Source of the DNA: Xanthomonas euvesicatoria pv. euvesicatoria
GTDB lineage: Bacteria; Pseudomonadota; Gammaproteobacteria; Xanthomonadales; Xanthomonadaceae
NCBI RefSeq assembly: GCF_020880415.1
Contig: NZ_JAJIUJ010000092.1
Span: 1 to 37,368 of the forward strand
Length of the DNA: 37,368 nt
Direction: 5' to 3'
Both the position numbers and the translations under genes were made by a program. Of the stretch, positions 10,201 to 17,774 are shown piece after piece. Numbering within the stretch: the stretch's first letter is position 1; each line of letters opens with the position of its first letter. The notes beneath the pieces were generated by a model. The model ran no database searches and was not told where the DNA came from. It worked only from the letters and a program-made list of their open reading frames with translations.

Positions 10201-12130
10201 GCTGCGGCTTGCCATCGGCATCCACGCGGGTCACTTCGAAGCGCGCCGTCCCATTGGCATCGGCGCCGTCGGCGTCGTCGAACAACGGGCGCACGCCGAC
10301 CAGGGCCTTGGCCGGCCACAGCACGCGCTTGAGGGTGCGGGTGACCGTGCGCCCGCCGGTTTCGTACACGCTGCCGGAGACGACCGCGGCAATCGTGCTG
10401 ACCGGCTTGGCCTCGTCCGGCAATGCGATGTCTTCGCGCAGGATGCCGTCGCCACCGAATTCGGTGTCGATCACATCCCTGGCTTCGCGCGGCAGCTCCA
10501 GCGTGGGGTCGCCGAAGAACCAGCCGGGCAACGCTTCGAGCGGATGCTGCTCGACGCTCACTGCCAGCTTGGCGGTGAAACGGTTGCCAGCGGCCGGTGC
10601 GCCGTACAGATACGCGGCATTGGCCACCAGCTTGAACGGCTGGCCGGCGCTCAAGGTCTTTTGCGTGCTGTCCAGGTCCAGCTTCATGCGCTCGGGCAGG
10701 AACTCTTCCACGCGCACGGTCATGCCCTGCACGGCATCCTTGCTGGCCGGATCGGTGCGAAATTCCACCTGCCAACGGCCGGTCGGTGCGTCGGCCGGGA
10801 TCTGCTGGGCGAATTCGAAGTAGCCCTGCTCGCCCGGCAGCAGTTTGGTCTCGCGGAAGGTCTTGCCGTCCGGCTGCTTCAGACGCAGGAACACCGGTTG
10901 CGGCTTGGTCGGCTTGCCGTCGTTGTCGCGCAGGATCGCCGAGACGCGCATGGTCTCGCCGGGGCGATACAGATCGCGACCGGCCCAGGCGAACACATCG
11001 AACCACGCGCCCTGGCGCCCGGCCACGGCGAACTCGCTCAGATCCAGTGCGGGCTGGTTGAACGGCAGCAGCGTAATGTCGGTCTTGCTGCGTGCGGTCA
11101 GCACATGGCCGGCGTCGAGCGTGTAGTTGAGCAGCGCATTGCCGTTACCGTCGGTCGCCCCTTTCAGGAACAACTCGCCCTTGGCATCGAGGATGCGCAG
11201 CTCCACGTTCTTGACCGGCTCGCCGCTCTGCAACGAGGCGGTGTGGACGAACAACTTGTCCTTGTAGGCGCGCGTATGCAGGCCGATGTCGCTGACGGTA
11301 AAGAACGCGGTGTCGAATTCGTTCTCGAAACTGCCGGCGCGCTTCATCACCGCGAAATACAAACCCGGTTCCTGCAGCTCCTTGATGTCCTGCGTCGGCA
11401 GGTAGGTCAGCACACGCTCGTTCTGCTTGCCGCCAAGGATGAAGCGATTGACGTAGACCGGGTCGGCCAGCTTGGACAACGGCTGGTTGCCGCTGTATTC
11501 GCTCTCCAGATCCCAGCTGCCACGGCGCCCGCCACGCTGGAACTGCTGGAAGAACGCCGGCAGCGACTTCTCGCGCACGCGCAGGAACTCGACGTCCACT
11601 TCCGGCACGTTCACCGACACCACCGGCAGGCCACGGCTCTCGCGCGCCGGCAGCACGCTGCCCTGCGAAGCGAACCCGGCCACAGGCTTGAGTTCGCCGG
11701 TGTAGACCTTTTGCTTGAGTGGCTTGCCCAGGCGGCTGCCGTCGGCGGCCAGCAGGTTGGCGTCGACCAGGACGGTGTAGTCCTTGGCCGCTTCGACGTA
11801 CGGGTAGCGCAGCGTCTTGCCGTCCTCGGACAGCGTCCAGCTACTGTCGCCCGTGCCCACCTTTTCTTCGAAGCGCACCAGCGCATCGAAATCCTGCGTG
11901 CCGACCAGTGGCCGCGAGAATTCCAGTGCCAGCGACAGGCCGTCGCTGGTCTGGTCGGGATAGGCACGCGCCAGCGCGAAACCGGTGATGGCCTGCTTTT
12001 CGGCCTTGATCGCCTCGCCACTGGCGGCGGGTAGCTGACCGCTTTCGTTGCGCTTGCACGCCACCGCGCCGATCGCCACGGCCAGCAACACCGCCCACAG
12101 CACAACCCGCCGCGTGCCCGACCGCATCAT
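7229..12130 (-). CDS. yfhM: Alpha-2-macroglobulin family lipoprotein with thioester (YfhM type)
   Basis: Bacterial alpha-2-macroglobulins are periplasmic lipoproteins that trap proteases reaching the cell wall space, and are linked to PBP1C repair. The N-terminus is a lipoprotein signal with lipid-attachment Cys in GAVACKRNE. Repeated macroglobulin-type beta domains follow. The thioester motif GCAEQ is intact, with Cys near residue 1158 (codon at 8657-8659), and an alpha-helical thioester domain comes next. Length (1633 aa) matches E. coli YfhM. ATG at 12130 is chosen for its AGGGA site at six-base spacing and immediate signal peptide; ATG 12151 and TTG 12166 are in-frame alternatives. A possible -10 box, TATACT, lies at 12179-12184 (minus strand). 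pbpC, the usual partner, is downstream but separated by two genes. Confidence 0.95.
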   Translation of the reverse strand: MMRSGTRRVVLWAVLLAVAIGAVACKRNESGQLPAASGEAIKAEKQAITGFALARAYPDQTSDGLSLALEFSRPLVGTQDFDALVRFEEKVGTGDSSWTLSEDGKTLRYPYVEAAKDYTVLVDANLLAADGSRLGKPLKQKVYTGELKPVAGFASQGSVLPARESRGLPVVSVNVPEVDVEFLRVREKSLPAFFQQFQRGGRRGSWDLESEYSGNQPLSKLADPVYVNRFILGGKQNERVLTYLPTQDIKELQEPGLYFAVMKRAGSFENEFDTAFFTVSDIGLHTRAYKDKLFVHTASLQSGEPVKNVELRILDAKGELFLKGATDGNGNALLNYTLDAGHVLTARSKTDITLLPFNQPALDLSEFAVAGRQGAWFDVFAWAGRDLYRPGETMRVSAILRDNDGKPTKPQPVFLRLKQPDGKTFRETKLLPGEQGYFEFAQQIPADAPTGRWQVEFRTDPASKDAVQGMTVRVEEFLPERMKLDLDSTQKTLSAGQPFKLVANAAYLYGAPAAGNRFTAKLAVSVEQHPLEALPGWFFGDPTLELPREARDVIDTEFGGDGILREDIALPDEAKPVSTIAAVVSGSVYETGGRTVTRTLKRVLWPAKALVGVRPLFDDADGADANGTARFEVTRVDADGKPQPAKGLKVTLVRELRDYHWNYTDNHWDYDFTRRFENKDTRTLDVGSVNAKIDFPVEWGEYRLDVFDPASGLTTRYPFRAGWSWNEENRGLDARPDKVKLALDKTGYRAGDTLKVTLTPPHAGKGVLLVESDKLLYVQDIDVKPGSSFEIPVTEAWERHDVYVTALVFRGGSAPSKITPARAVGVAYVPMDRKARRVAVGLSAPKQMRPEQPLPVTVSVPELAGKAAHVTISAVDVGILNITRFPVPDANAQFFAQRRLGTDAYDIYGRVIESFEGASGKLKFGGDMALEALPQAKRPTARVQTVDLFSGSVKLDAKGNARVQLPVPDFNGTLRVSALVYSDTRYGNRDMETIVRAPILAEASMPRVMAPGDRSTVTLDVQNFTGKPGEFNVRVEGIGPLAIGEASRSVKLGVDAKQTLSFPLSATEGYSVAKVRVRVDGNGFKADRSYELPVRAGWPQVLRAQTRVLDPLAPITLDSGFADGLMAGSVTARMVVSALPPIPFASALQGALEYPYGCAEQTTSKGYAALLLDDATARTLGTKGLEAAKRRERMEGAFGRLASMQIASGHFSMWGDDGHVNPGLTPYIAEFLLDAKDAGFAVPDTVLQKALNRLSEDLLSGGNEFYGQDRRDNLKFANQAWSGYVLARVNRAPLGTLRALYDNQRDKALTGLSLVHLGIALSLQGDTKRGDAAIKAGFAKDSSERPPYFGDYGSAIRDDALMMALLHERGLSKPEYDTRAVALGRALDARRATGWLWLSTQEQVALARLGKALMAGQGKQVSGSLTVGDQVQQIAPARVFGRSFDSAALARGVQFAPQGEAPMYASLEVAGIPRSAPEPDTRNLSVERSWYTTDGKPWTPRPLKEGEALIVRVSITANTSMPDALLTDLLPAGLEIENFNLGDAKQWADVVVDGIGISERSSAADVKHEEFRDDRYVAALALSSGSKAQVYYLVRAVTPGTYTVPPSLVEDMYRPELRGVGRSTPATMTVVQP

Positions 12131-12462
12131 CCGTGATCCCTGGCTGTCCATTCGTGCTACTCGCAATGTGAGAACGCAAGTATAACGACGCTGCGCATCT
12201 GGCTGATGGCGCCGATGCGACGACGTGGCTGCTTGCCGATGGGCGGCAAGCGTGCGCTGCTGGCGAGCGATGCGATGGCAGACTGGCGGTGAGCGCAGTG
12301 GTCTGGTAACCGCGCTTGGAGCGACCGCCGAACCACGTCATGCCGCCTGGCGCAGGCAGCTGGACTGCGACTTGCCTGCAGGGCCTCGCTCGTTCTGTCA
12401 TCGCGTCCATCGAATGCCAAACAATCGATCCACGGCAGCACGCGAGCGAAGTGACCCGCTTT
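12131..12462. other. Upstream region of the macroglobulin gene
   Basis: No gene is supported. Several open frames cross the region on both strands but lack ribosome sites and recognisable protein character. It should hold the macroglobulin promoter; the only hint is a TATACT box at 12179-12184 on the minus strand, without a good -35 partner. Confidence 0.4.
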
Positions 12463-12643
12463 CAGTTGGTCAGCAGCCAACTGTTTAGCGCGGTGCCCTC
12501 ACCGCCTGCGGGACCGATGGACGGGTTCACGGCGTGTCCCGTGATCGGTGAGGGCACCGCGCTGTCGACCAACCCGGCTTTTGGCTAGATCACAAAGAGC
12601 TGCAAAGAAGCACTCGCCGCGGGATCAGGCATGACTCTTTGTG
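12463..12643. repeat. Nested inverted repeats, structured intergenic element
   Basis: Three perfect inverted repeats follow one another. The first is CAGTTGG/CCAACTG (12463-12469 and 12477-12483). The second is an 18-bp repeat, AGCGCGGTGCCCTCACCG at 12487-12504 and its complement at 12546-12563. Inside it GGGAC/GTCCC adds a further stem after symmetrical five-base internal loops. The third is CACAAAGAG/CTCTTTGTG (12591-12599 and 12635-12643). In addition GTTGGTC (12465-12471) can pair either locally or with GACCAAC (12567-12573), so two folds exclude each other. The element lies just beyond the nucleoside hydrolase stop. It could be a transcript end, a mobile palindromic element or a structured RNA. 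No T tract marks a standard terminator. Confidence 0.75.
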
Positions 12644-12647
12644 TTCC

Positions 12648-13652
12648 TCATTCTCCGTGCAACTCCAACAACGCACGCATGTACATCTCGATCAGCGCCG
12701 GCTTGTCCACGTGCAAACAGGCCTGCACATTGGGCGCACCAGCCCCTTCGCGGGTATAGCCTTGCGCATCCACGTCCAGATGCAACGGCGTGGTCGGGCA
12801 CAGCGCCGGGCGTAGCAACCAGGCCACCGGCACCACATCGAACAACGTGGGCGTGGCACTGGCCCAGGGCTGGTCGGTGTTGCGCCACTGGTAGTACAGC
12901 TGCGTGAGCGCATCGGTCAGCCCGTCGCCATGCGCAAACAGTGCGATGCGCTCGGGTTCTTCCAGGGTGATCTGCGTGGCATCCAGTGGCAACAGCACGA
13001 TTGGCACACCAGATGAGAACACGCGCTGCGCTGCCGGCACATCGGCCAGGATGTTGTACTCCGGCGCCGGCGCACTGGCCGGACGATACGCAGACTTGCC
13101 ATAACCCACCCGCACCGATCCGCCCATCGCCACCACACGCTTGAGCTTGGCAAAGCCGGCCGGGTCACGTTGCTGCGCCAGCGCCGCATCGGTCATCGGC
13201 CCCAATACCATCAAGGTGACCTCGCCCGGATGCTGGCGCGCCTGCTGCAGGATCATCGCGGCCGCATCCGGCAGTGCCGCCGGCAACTGCCCCTTGGCCG
13301 CCCAGCGCGCCTGGCTGAAGGCGATGGTGCTGGTGGTACGCGCGCCCGCTGCCAGCGGAATCTCGCTGCGCCCGGCCTGCTGCAACAACCGCTGCAGCAA
13401 CTGCGCACGCAACGCGGTGTCGCCCCATGCCGATGCGATGCCCAGCACCTGCAACTGCGGGCGACGCAGCAATAGCCCTAACGCGAAGGCATCGTCGATA
13501 TCGTCGCCAACGTCGGTAGACACCACCACTTTCTCGGCCTGCACCGATGCCAGCGTGGATTGCACGGCCGCGGCCGACTGCTGCGCCCCCGCGGTTGTCG
13601 CCACGCACCACATCGCCATCGCTACCCACGCGCGTTGCCAGGTCCGCTGCAT
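12648..13652 (-). CDS. Exported nucleoside hydrolase (IunH family)
   Basis: Cleaves the N-glycosidic bond of nucleosides to give base and ribose. The 334-residue product has an N-terminal signal peptide ending near AGAQQ, so it should work in the periplasm or outside the cell. The calcium/ribose-binding motif STDVGDDIDDAFAL (residues 45-58) matches the family's DxDxGxDD pattern. A C-terminal LFDVVPVAWLL segment supplies the second Asp. The preferred nucleoside cannot be told. ATG at 13652 has an AGGAG site at eight-base spacing and starts the signal peptide; upstream in-frame codons run through a terminator. It lies directly downstream of a TonB-dependent receptor gene, separated only by that terminator, so receptor and enzyme may form a nucleoside-scavenging unit (inference). 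Confidence 0.9.
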   Translation of the reverse strand: MQRTWQRAWVAMAMWCVATTAGAQQSAAAVQSTLASVQAEKVVVSTDVGDDIDDAFALGLLLRRPQLQVLGIASAWGDTALRAQLLQRLLQQAGRSEIPLAAGARTTSTIAFSQARWAAKGQLPAALPDAAAMILQQARQHPGEVTLMVLGPMTDAALAQQRDPAGFAKLKRVVAMGGSVRVGYGKSAYRPASAPAPEYNILADVPAAQRVFSSGVPIVLLPLDATQITLEEPERIALFAHGDGLTDALTQLYYQWRNTDQPWASATPTLFDVVPVAWLLRPALCPTTPLHLDVDAQGYTREGAGAPNVQACLHVDKPALIEMYMRALLELHGE

Positions 13653-13672
13653 CTGCCCACTCCTGCTGCCAT

Positions 13673-13704
13673 AAAAAAAACCGCCGGCATGATCGCCGGC
13701 GGTT
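13673..13704 (-). terminator. Intrinsic terminator after TonB-dependent receptor gene
   Basis: On the minus strand a 10-bp perfect stem, AACCGCCGGC/GCCGGCGGTT (13679-13688 and 13695-13704), with a six-base loop runs directly into eight T residues (plus-strand A run at 13673-13680). It begins about 25 bases after the receptor stop and ends about 20 bases before the nucleoside hydrolase start. Confidence 0.9.
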
Positions 13705-13729
13705 CGATAGTGCTCCACCAAAACGCCGA

Positions 13730-15946
13730 TCAGAAGTTGGCGCGGAACTGCGCACCCACGATGCGCGGGTCGTTGATGAAGCCGGTGAGGTTGTTGAAGT
13801 CGATCGCACCGGTCACGCGGATCTGATTGGTGCAGTTGCGGCAGAACACCGACAACTCGTACGCACCCGCGCCCCAGTTGTAGCCGATCTTGGCGCCACC
13901 TTCGACCAGCGGCTGGCCGGTGAATTCCTTGGAATCGTACAGGAAGAAGTTCACTTCACTGCGGTACGACCAGTCCGTGTAGAAGAACAGCTCGCCGTCG
14001 TTGCCCATCGGAATGCCGTAACGCAGGGTGGCGTTGGCCATCCACTTGGCTGCCTGCGGCAGGTCGTTGCCGTCGATCACCGCACGGCCGGCCGCGTTGA
14101 TCGGGTCGGTGACCGTGCAGGTACGGCAGATGCCCACCGACAGGTTCGGGTCGTCGATGCGGGTCCAGTTGTAGGCGCCGCCGGCGGTGACGCGCAGGTT
14201 CTGGGTGAGCAAGGCTTCGAAATCGAACTCCGCGCCGCGGGCCTTGGTCTTGTCGGCATTGAGCAGGCGGATGTCGTTGGACGCGCCACCCACCGCCGTG
14301 AGCTGCTGGTTCTTCACGCGGAAATCGTAGATGTCAAAGCTCAGGCGCGCGCGGTTGTCGAACAGGTCCGACTTGATGCCGACCTCGAACGAGTCCACCG
14401 TCTCCGGCTCGGCCACGGTCAGCGGCGCGGTGCCCGACGGCACGCCGAAGCTGGCGCCGCGGAAACCGCGTGCGGCACGTGCGTACACATTGACGGCGTC
14501 GTTGATGGAGAAGGTGGCCGCCAGATCGCCGGTGACCTTGGAGTTGTCGGTCTCGCCGCTGGACGGTTCGACCAGCGTGACGCGGTCCAGCGCCAGCACG
14601 TCGAAGGTTTTCTTGTCGTAGGTGTAGCGGATGCCGGCGCGCAGGCTCAACCGATCGGTGGCCGCGTAGTTCAACGAGCCGAACGCCGCCCAGGAGGTAT
14701 TGCGCTGGCGGGTCAGCTGATAGCTGGCCAGATCACCGCCGCTGAGGGTGTTGTAGGTGTAGTTTTCGCCTTCCACATCGTCGTGGAAGTAGTACAGTCC
14801 TGCCTGCCAGTTGAGCGGGCCGTCGTACTGCGATTCGGCGCGCACTTCCTGGCTGTACTGGTCCAGGCTCTTGATGCCGCCGGCGGTTTCCACCGGGAAC
14901 GGAATCACGCCCGGGCCCGACGGCGGCGCGAACACCGCGCCGAAGCCACCGTCGATATCGCCGCGGCTGTAGTACTTGCCGATCCCTTCGTAGGCGGTGA
15001 TCGAGTGCAGCGCGATGTCGCCCAGGTCCCAGGTCAGGTTGGCGCTGCCGCCGTAGGTCTGCAGTTCCTGGCGGTTGGCACCGTCGATGAAGGATTTTTC
15101 CGCATCGAAGCCATCCACCAGCTGATTGGTACCGGGCTGGATGATGTTGGCGCGGAACAGGCGCGCGGTGCCGTCCAGATGGCGCGCATGCGCATTGAAC
15201 AATGCGCTGAAGTCGTCGCTGGCCTGGTACAGCAGCTGCAGGCGCACGGCCGAATCGGTATAGCCTTCCAGGTCGCGGCCGTCGCGGTTTTCCACCCAAT
15301 CGTCGCGGCGCTGGCCCAGGGTCGACAGACGCGCTGCCCAATGGTCGCCCATCGCGATGCTCAGGCCGCTTTCCAGGGTCATGGTGCCGTAGGTGCCGTA
15401 CGACAGGCTGGCGTAGCCGTCATTGGCGCCGATGGTCGGCTTGACCGAATTGAACTTGACCACGCCTGCCGGCGTGTTGCGGCCGAACAGCGTGCCTTGC
15501 GGGCCGCGCAGCACTTCCAGGCCTTCCAGATCGAAGATCGGGAAGCCCTTCAGGAAGGCGTTTTCCTGCACCACGTCGTCATAGATCAACGACACCGGCT
15601 GCGAGGCGTAGGTGTTGAAGTCCGTATTGCCGTAGCCGCGGATGTACACGCGCGGAAACACACGGCCGTTGGACGATTCGATGTTCAGGCTGGGCGCCTT
15701 GCCGGCCAGCACGCGGATGTCCGAACCGCTGGTGGAGATGGCGTCCAGGAACTCCGGGCGCAATACCGAGGCGGAGACCGGCACGTCCTTGGAGTCTTCC
15801 GAACGCCGCTCGACCGTGACCTTGACCGCATCCAGACGCACGACGCCGTCGTCGCCGGGCGTCTGCTGGGCAGCGGCATGGAGCGGAAGAAGGGAAACGA
15901 CGGCAACGGCAAGCGCGCTGATCTTGAGCGACCGGCTGGCGGACAT
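13730..15946 (-). CDS. TonB-dependent outer-membrane receptor
   Basis: A 738-residue receptor for TonB-driven import. It has a signal peptide (about 1-27, cleavage near LHAAAQQ), then a TonB-box-like stretch near VVRLDAVKVTVERR. The plug domain shows VYIRGYGNTDFN and LEVLRGPQGTLFGRNTPAG, the classic plug ending, and a 22-strand-type barrel ends in the aromatic FRANF. The length and plug resemble receptors for iron complexes and small organics; the ligand is unknown. ATG at 15946 has a GGAG site at nine-base spacing. The protein contains two CxxC-type pairs (ICRTC and FCRNC), uncommon in barrels and possibly disulfide-forming in extracellular loops. A perfect palindrome about 110 bases upstream is a candidate operator. 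Confidence 0.93.
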   Translation of the reverse strand: MSASRSLKISALAVAVVSLLPLHAAAQQTPGDDGVVRLDAVKVTVERRSEDSKDVPVSASVLRPEFLDAISTSGSDIRVLAGKAPSLNIESSNGRVFPRVYIRGYGNTDFNTYASQPVSLIYDDVVQENAFLKGFPIFDLEGLEVLRGPQGTLFGRNTPAGVVKFNSVKPTIGANDGYASLSYGTYGTMTLESGLSIAMGDHWAARLSTLGQRRDDWVENRDGRDLEGYTDSAVRLQLLYQASDDFSALFNAHARHLDGTARLFRANIIQPGTNQLVDGFDAEKSFIDGANRQELQTYGGSANLTWDLGDIALHSITAYEGIGKYYSRGDIDGGFGAVFAPPSGPGVIPFPVETAGGIKSLDQYSQEVRAESQYDGPLNWQAGLYYFHDDVEGENYTYNTLSGGDLASYQLTRQRNTSWAAFGSLNYAATDRLSLRAGIRYTYDKKTFDVLALDRVTLVEPSSGETDNSKVTGDLAATFSINDAVNVYARAARGFRGASFGVPSGTAPLTVAEPETVDSFEVGIKSDLFDNRARLSFDIYDFRVKNQQLTAVGGASNDIRLLNADKTKARGAEFDFEALLTQNLRVTAGGAYNWTRIDDPNLSVGICRTCTVTDPINAAGRAVIDGNDLPQAAKWMANATLRYGIPMGNDGELFFYTDWSYRSEVNFFLYDSKEFTGQPLVEGGAKIGYNWGAGAYELSVFCRNCTNQIRVTGAIDFNNLTGFINDPRIVGAQFRANF

Positions 15947-16056
15947 GGGAAGAACTCCGGATTCTGGTGGCGGGGCGGCCCGGCCTGCGTGCCGCGGTGC
16001 AACAGAATTAACACGATTTACACAATTATGGCAGGGCGCGTGCGAAAAAGTTTCCA

Positions 16057-16080
16057 TAATTCGAAATAGCGTTCGAATTA
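16057..16080. promoter_or_regulatory. Perfect palindrome, candidate operator for the receptor gene
   Basis: TAATTCGAA (16057-16065), six bases, then TTCGAATTA (16072-16080): a perfect 9-bp inverted repeat. Each arm contains the self-complementary TTCGAA, and the two are 12 bp apart, about one helical turn. It is AT-rich against a GC-rich background and lies 111-134 bases before the receptor ATG. This is the layout of a dimeric repressor or activator site. A CATAAT word downstream (minus strand, near 16025) could be a -10 box. The regulator is not identified. Confidence 0.6.
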
Positions 16081-16293
16081 ATGCAACACGGCAGTGCGTT
16101 TTACACGATGGCGAAAACGGAGGCTCGTTAGCGACGCTGGCCACGCTGCCATTTACTGCGCTGTGGTGGCCAGCGCCAATCACTTGGGGGCGCAACAACA
16201 TCGATCAATGGCATCGGGAATGACCATCCAGCGTGGACACACGCCGGACTGAAACGCAGATGTTCCGGGTTCTACGCGTATGCCTGGAAGAGC

Positions 16294-16346
16294 CGATGCG
16301 GAGCAGATCCGGCTAATGCGGGCAGCGCGACGCCGGCTCCGCATCG
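16294..16346. repeat. Long stem-loop after prpF
   Basis: A perfect 11-bp inverted repeat, CGATGCGGAGC (16294-16304) and GCTCCGCATCG (16336-16346), encloses 31 bases. It lies between the prpF stop (16462) and the TonB receptor promoter region. It has no T tract, so it may be a weak or factor-dependent end for the prp transcript, or a dispersed repeat. The rest of the 15947-16461 gap shows no supportable gene. Confidence 0.5.
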
Positions 16347-16461
16347 CCACCAGGCGTGCCCGACCGACGCGATGCACATCTCGCACACCAGCACCGATGA
16401 AGCGCCTCGCACGCCAGGCATGTGTCGCCTGCATCCACGCGCGCCAACACCCTGCGCAGGC

Positions 16462-17661
16462 CTATCCAACCTCGGCAACAGGCGCCGGCACCCTGACCCA
16501 CCCCTCCATCAACACCCGCGCACTGCGGCTCATCAGCGCCTTGGTCACCTGCCACTGGCCCTCGACCAGCTGCGCCTGCGCGCCGACGCGCAAGGTGCCG
16601 GATGGATGCCCGAAGCGCACCGCCGAGCGCGCCGCACCGCCGGCAGCCAGATTGACCAGCGTGCCCGGCACGGCTGCAGCGGTGCCGATCGCCACTGCTG
16701 CAGTGCCCATCATCGCGTGATGCAATTTGCCCATCGACATCGCACGCACCAGCAGATCGATTTCGGCCGCGTGCACCGGCTTGCCGCTGGACGCGGTGTA
16801 GTCGGCCGGCGGTGCCACGAAGGCGACCTTGGGCGTGTGTTGCCGTGTCGCGGCGTCTTCCACCTTCGCAATCAAACCCATCCGCACCGCACCGTGCGCG
16901 CGCAATGTCTCGAACATGGTCAAGGCGCGCGGGTCGCCATTGATGGCGTCCTGCAGCTCGGCCCCGGTGTAGCCCAGGTCGCGCGCGTTGACGAAGATGG
17001 TGGGAATGCCCGCATTGATCAGCGTGGCATCGAGCGTGCCCAGCCCGGGAATTTCCAGTTGATCGATGACGTTGCCGGTGGGAAACATCGCCCCGCCCTC
17101 GCCTTCGGCATCGTCGGCCGGGTCGAGAAATTCCAGCTGCACTTCGGCTGCTGGAAAGGTCACGCCGTCCAGTTCAAAGTCGCCGGTTTCCTGCACCAGC
17201 CCATCGGCCATCGGCACATGCGCCACAATCGTCTTGCCGATATTGGCCTGCCAGATGCGCACCGTGGCTACGCCATCGCGTGGCACGCGTGCGGGATCGA
17301 TCAAACCGCCGGCGATGGCGAATGGTCCCACCGCCGCCGACAGATTGCCGCAGTTGCCGCTCCAATCCACGAACGCGCTGTCGATGGACACCTGCCCGAA
17401 CAGGTAGTCCACATCATGCCCATCGCGCGTGCTGGCCGACACGATCACGCTCTTGCTGGTGCTGGAAGTAGCACCGCCCATGCCATCGATCTGCTTGGCA
17501 TACGGATCCGGGCTGCCGATCACCCGCAACAACAGCGCATCGCGTGCAGCGCCCGGTTGCTGCGCGGCCGCGGGCAGATCCTGCAGACGGAAAAACACGC
17601 CTTTGCTGGTACCGCCGCGCATGTAGGTGGCGGGGATGCGGAGTTGGGGAGCGAATGCCAT
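16462..17661 (-). CDS. prpF: 2-methylaconitate cis-trans isomerase PrpF
   Basis: Isomerises the 2-methylaconitate made by AcnD so that aconitase can hydrate it to methylisocitrate, in the methylcitrate route of propionate breakdown. The 399-residue protein begins with the family signature PATYMRGGTSKGVFF (10-24). It carries the active-site candidates Lys70 in GGATSSTSKS and Cys104 in WSGNCGNLSAAVGPF, matching the PrpF Lys/Cys pair. The diaminopimelate-epimerase-like fold is implied by the family. It is the last gene of the prp cluster, 113 bases after the 2H phosphoesterase gene. Its presence with acnD, and the absence of prpD, shows the AcnD/PrpF variant of the pathway. Confidence 0.96.
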   Translation of the reverse strand: MAFAPQLRIPATYMRGGTSKGVFFRLQDLPAAAQQPGAARDALLLRVIGSPDPYAKQIDGMGGATSSTSKSVIVSASTRDGHDVDYLFGQVSIDSAFVDWSGNCGNLSAAVGPFAIAGGLIDPARVPRDGVATVRIWQANIGKTIVAHVPMADGLVQETGDFELDGVTFPAAEVQLEFLDPADDAEGEGGAMFPTGNVIDQLEIPGLGTLDATLINAGIPTIFVNARDLGYTGAELQDAINGDPRALTMFETLRAHGAVRMGLIAKVEDAATRQHTPKVAFVAPPADYTASSGKPVHAAEIDLLVRAMSMGKLHHAMMGTAAVAIGTAAAVPGTLVNLAAGGAARSAVRFGHPSGTLRVGAQAQLVEGQWQVTKALMSRSARVLMEGWVRVPAPVAEVG

Positions 17662-17774
17662 GCATGTTCCTTGGAAACGACGTGCGGACGTGATGTCAAT
17701 GATTTTGCCTAATGCATCTGTACGGCCTGGTCAAGCGTCACCATGACAGTCGCAGGCACGCCTTGCTGCTCAGG

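Noticed and set aside
7427..12034. A 1535-codon open frame on the plus strand
   Set aside because: It lies wholly antisense to the macroglobulin gene, has low-complexity Arg/His/Ala-rich composition and no domain; such shadows are usual in high-GC DNA.
13547..16069. An 840-codon plus-strand open frame
   Set aside because: Antisense to the second TonB receptor, with no protein-like motifs or ribosome site.
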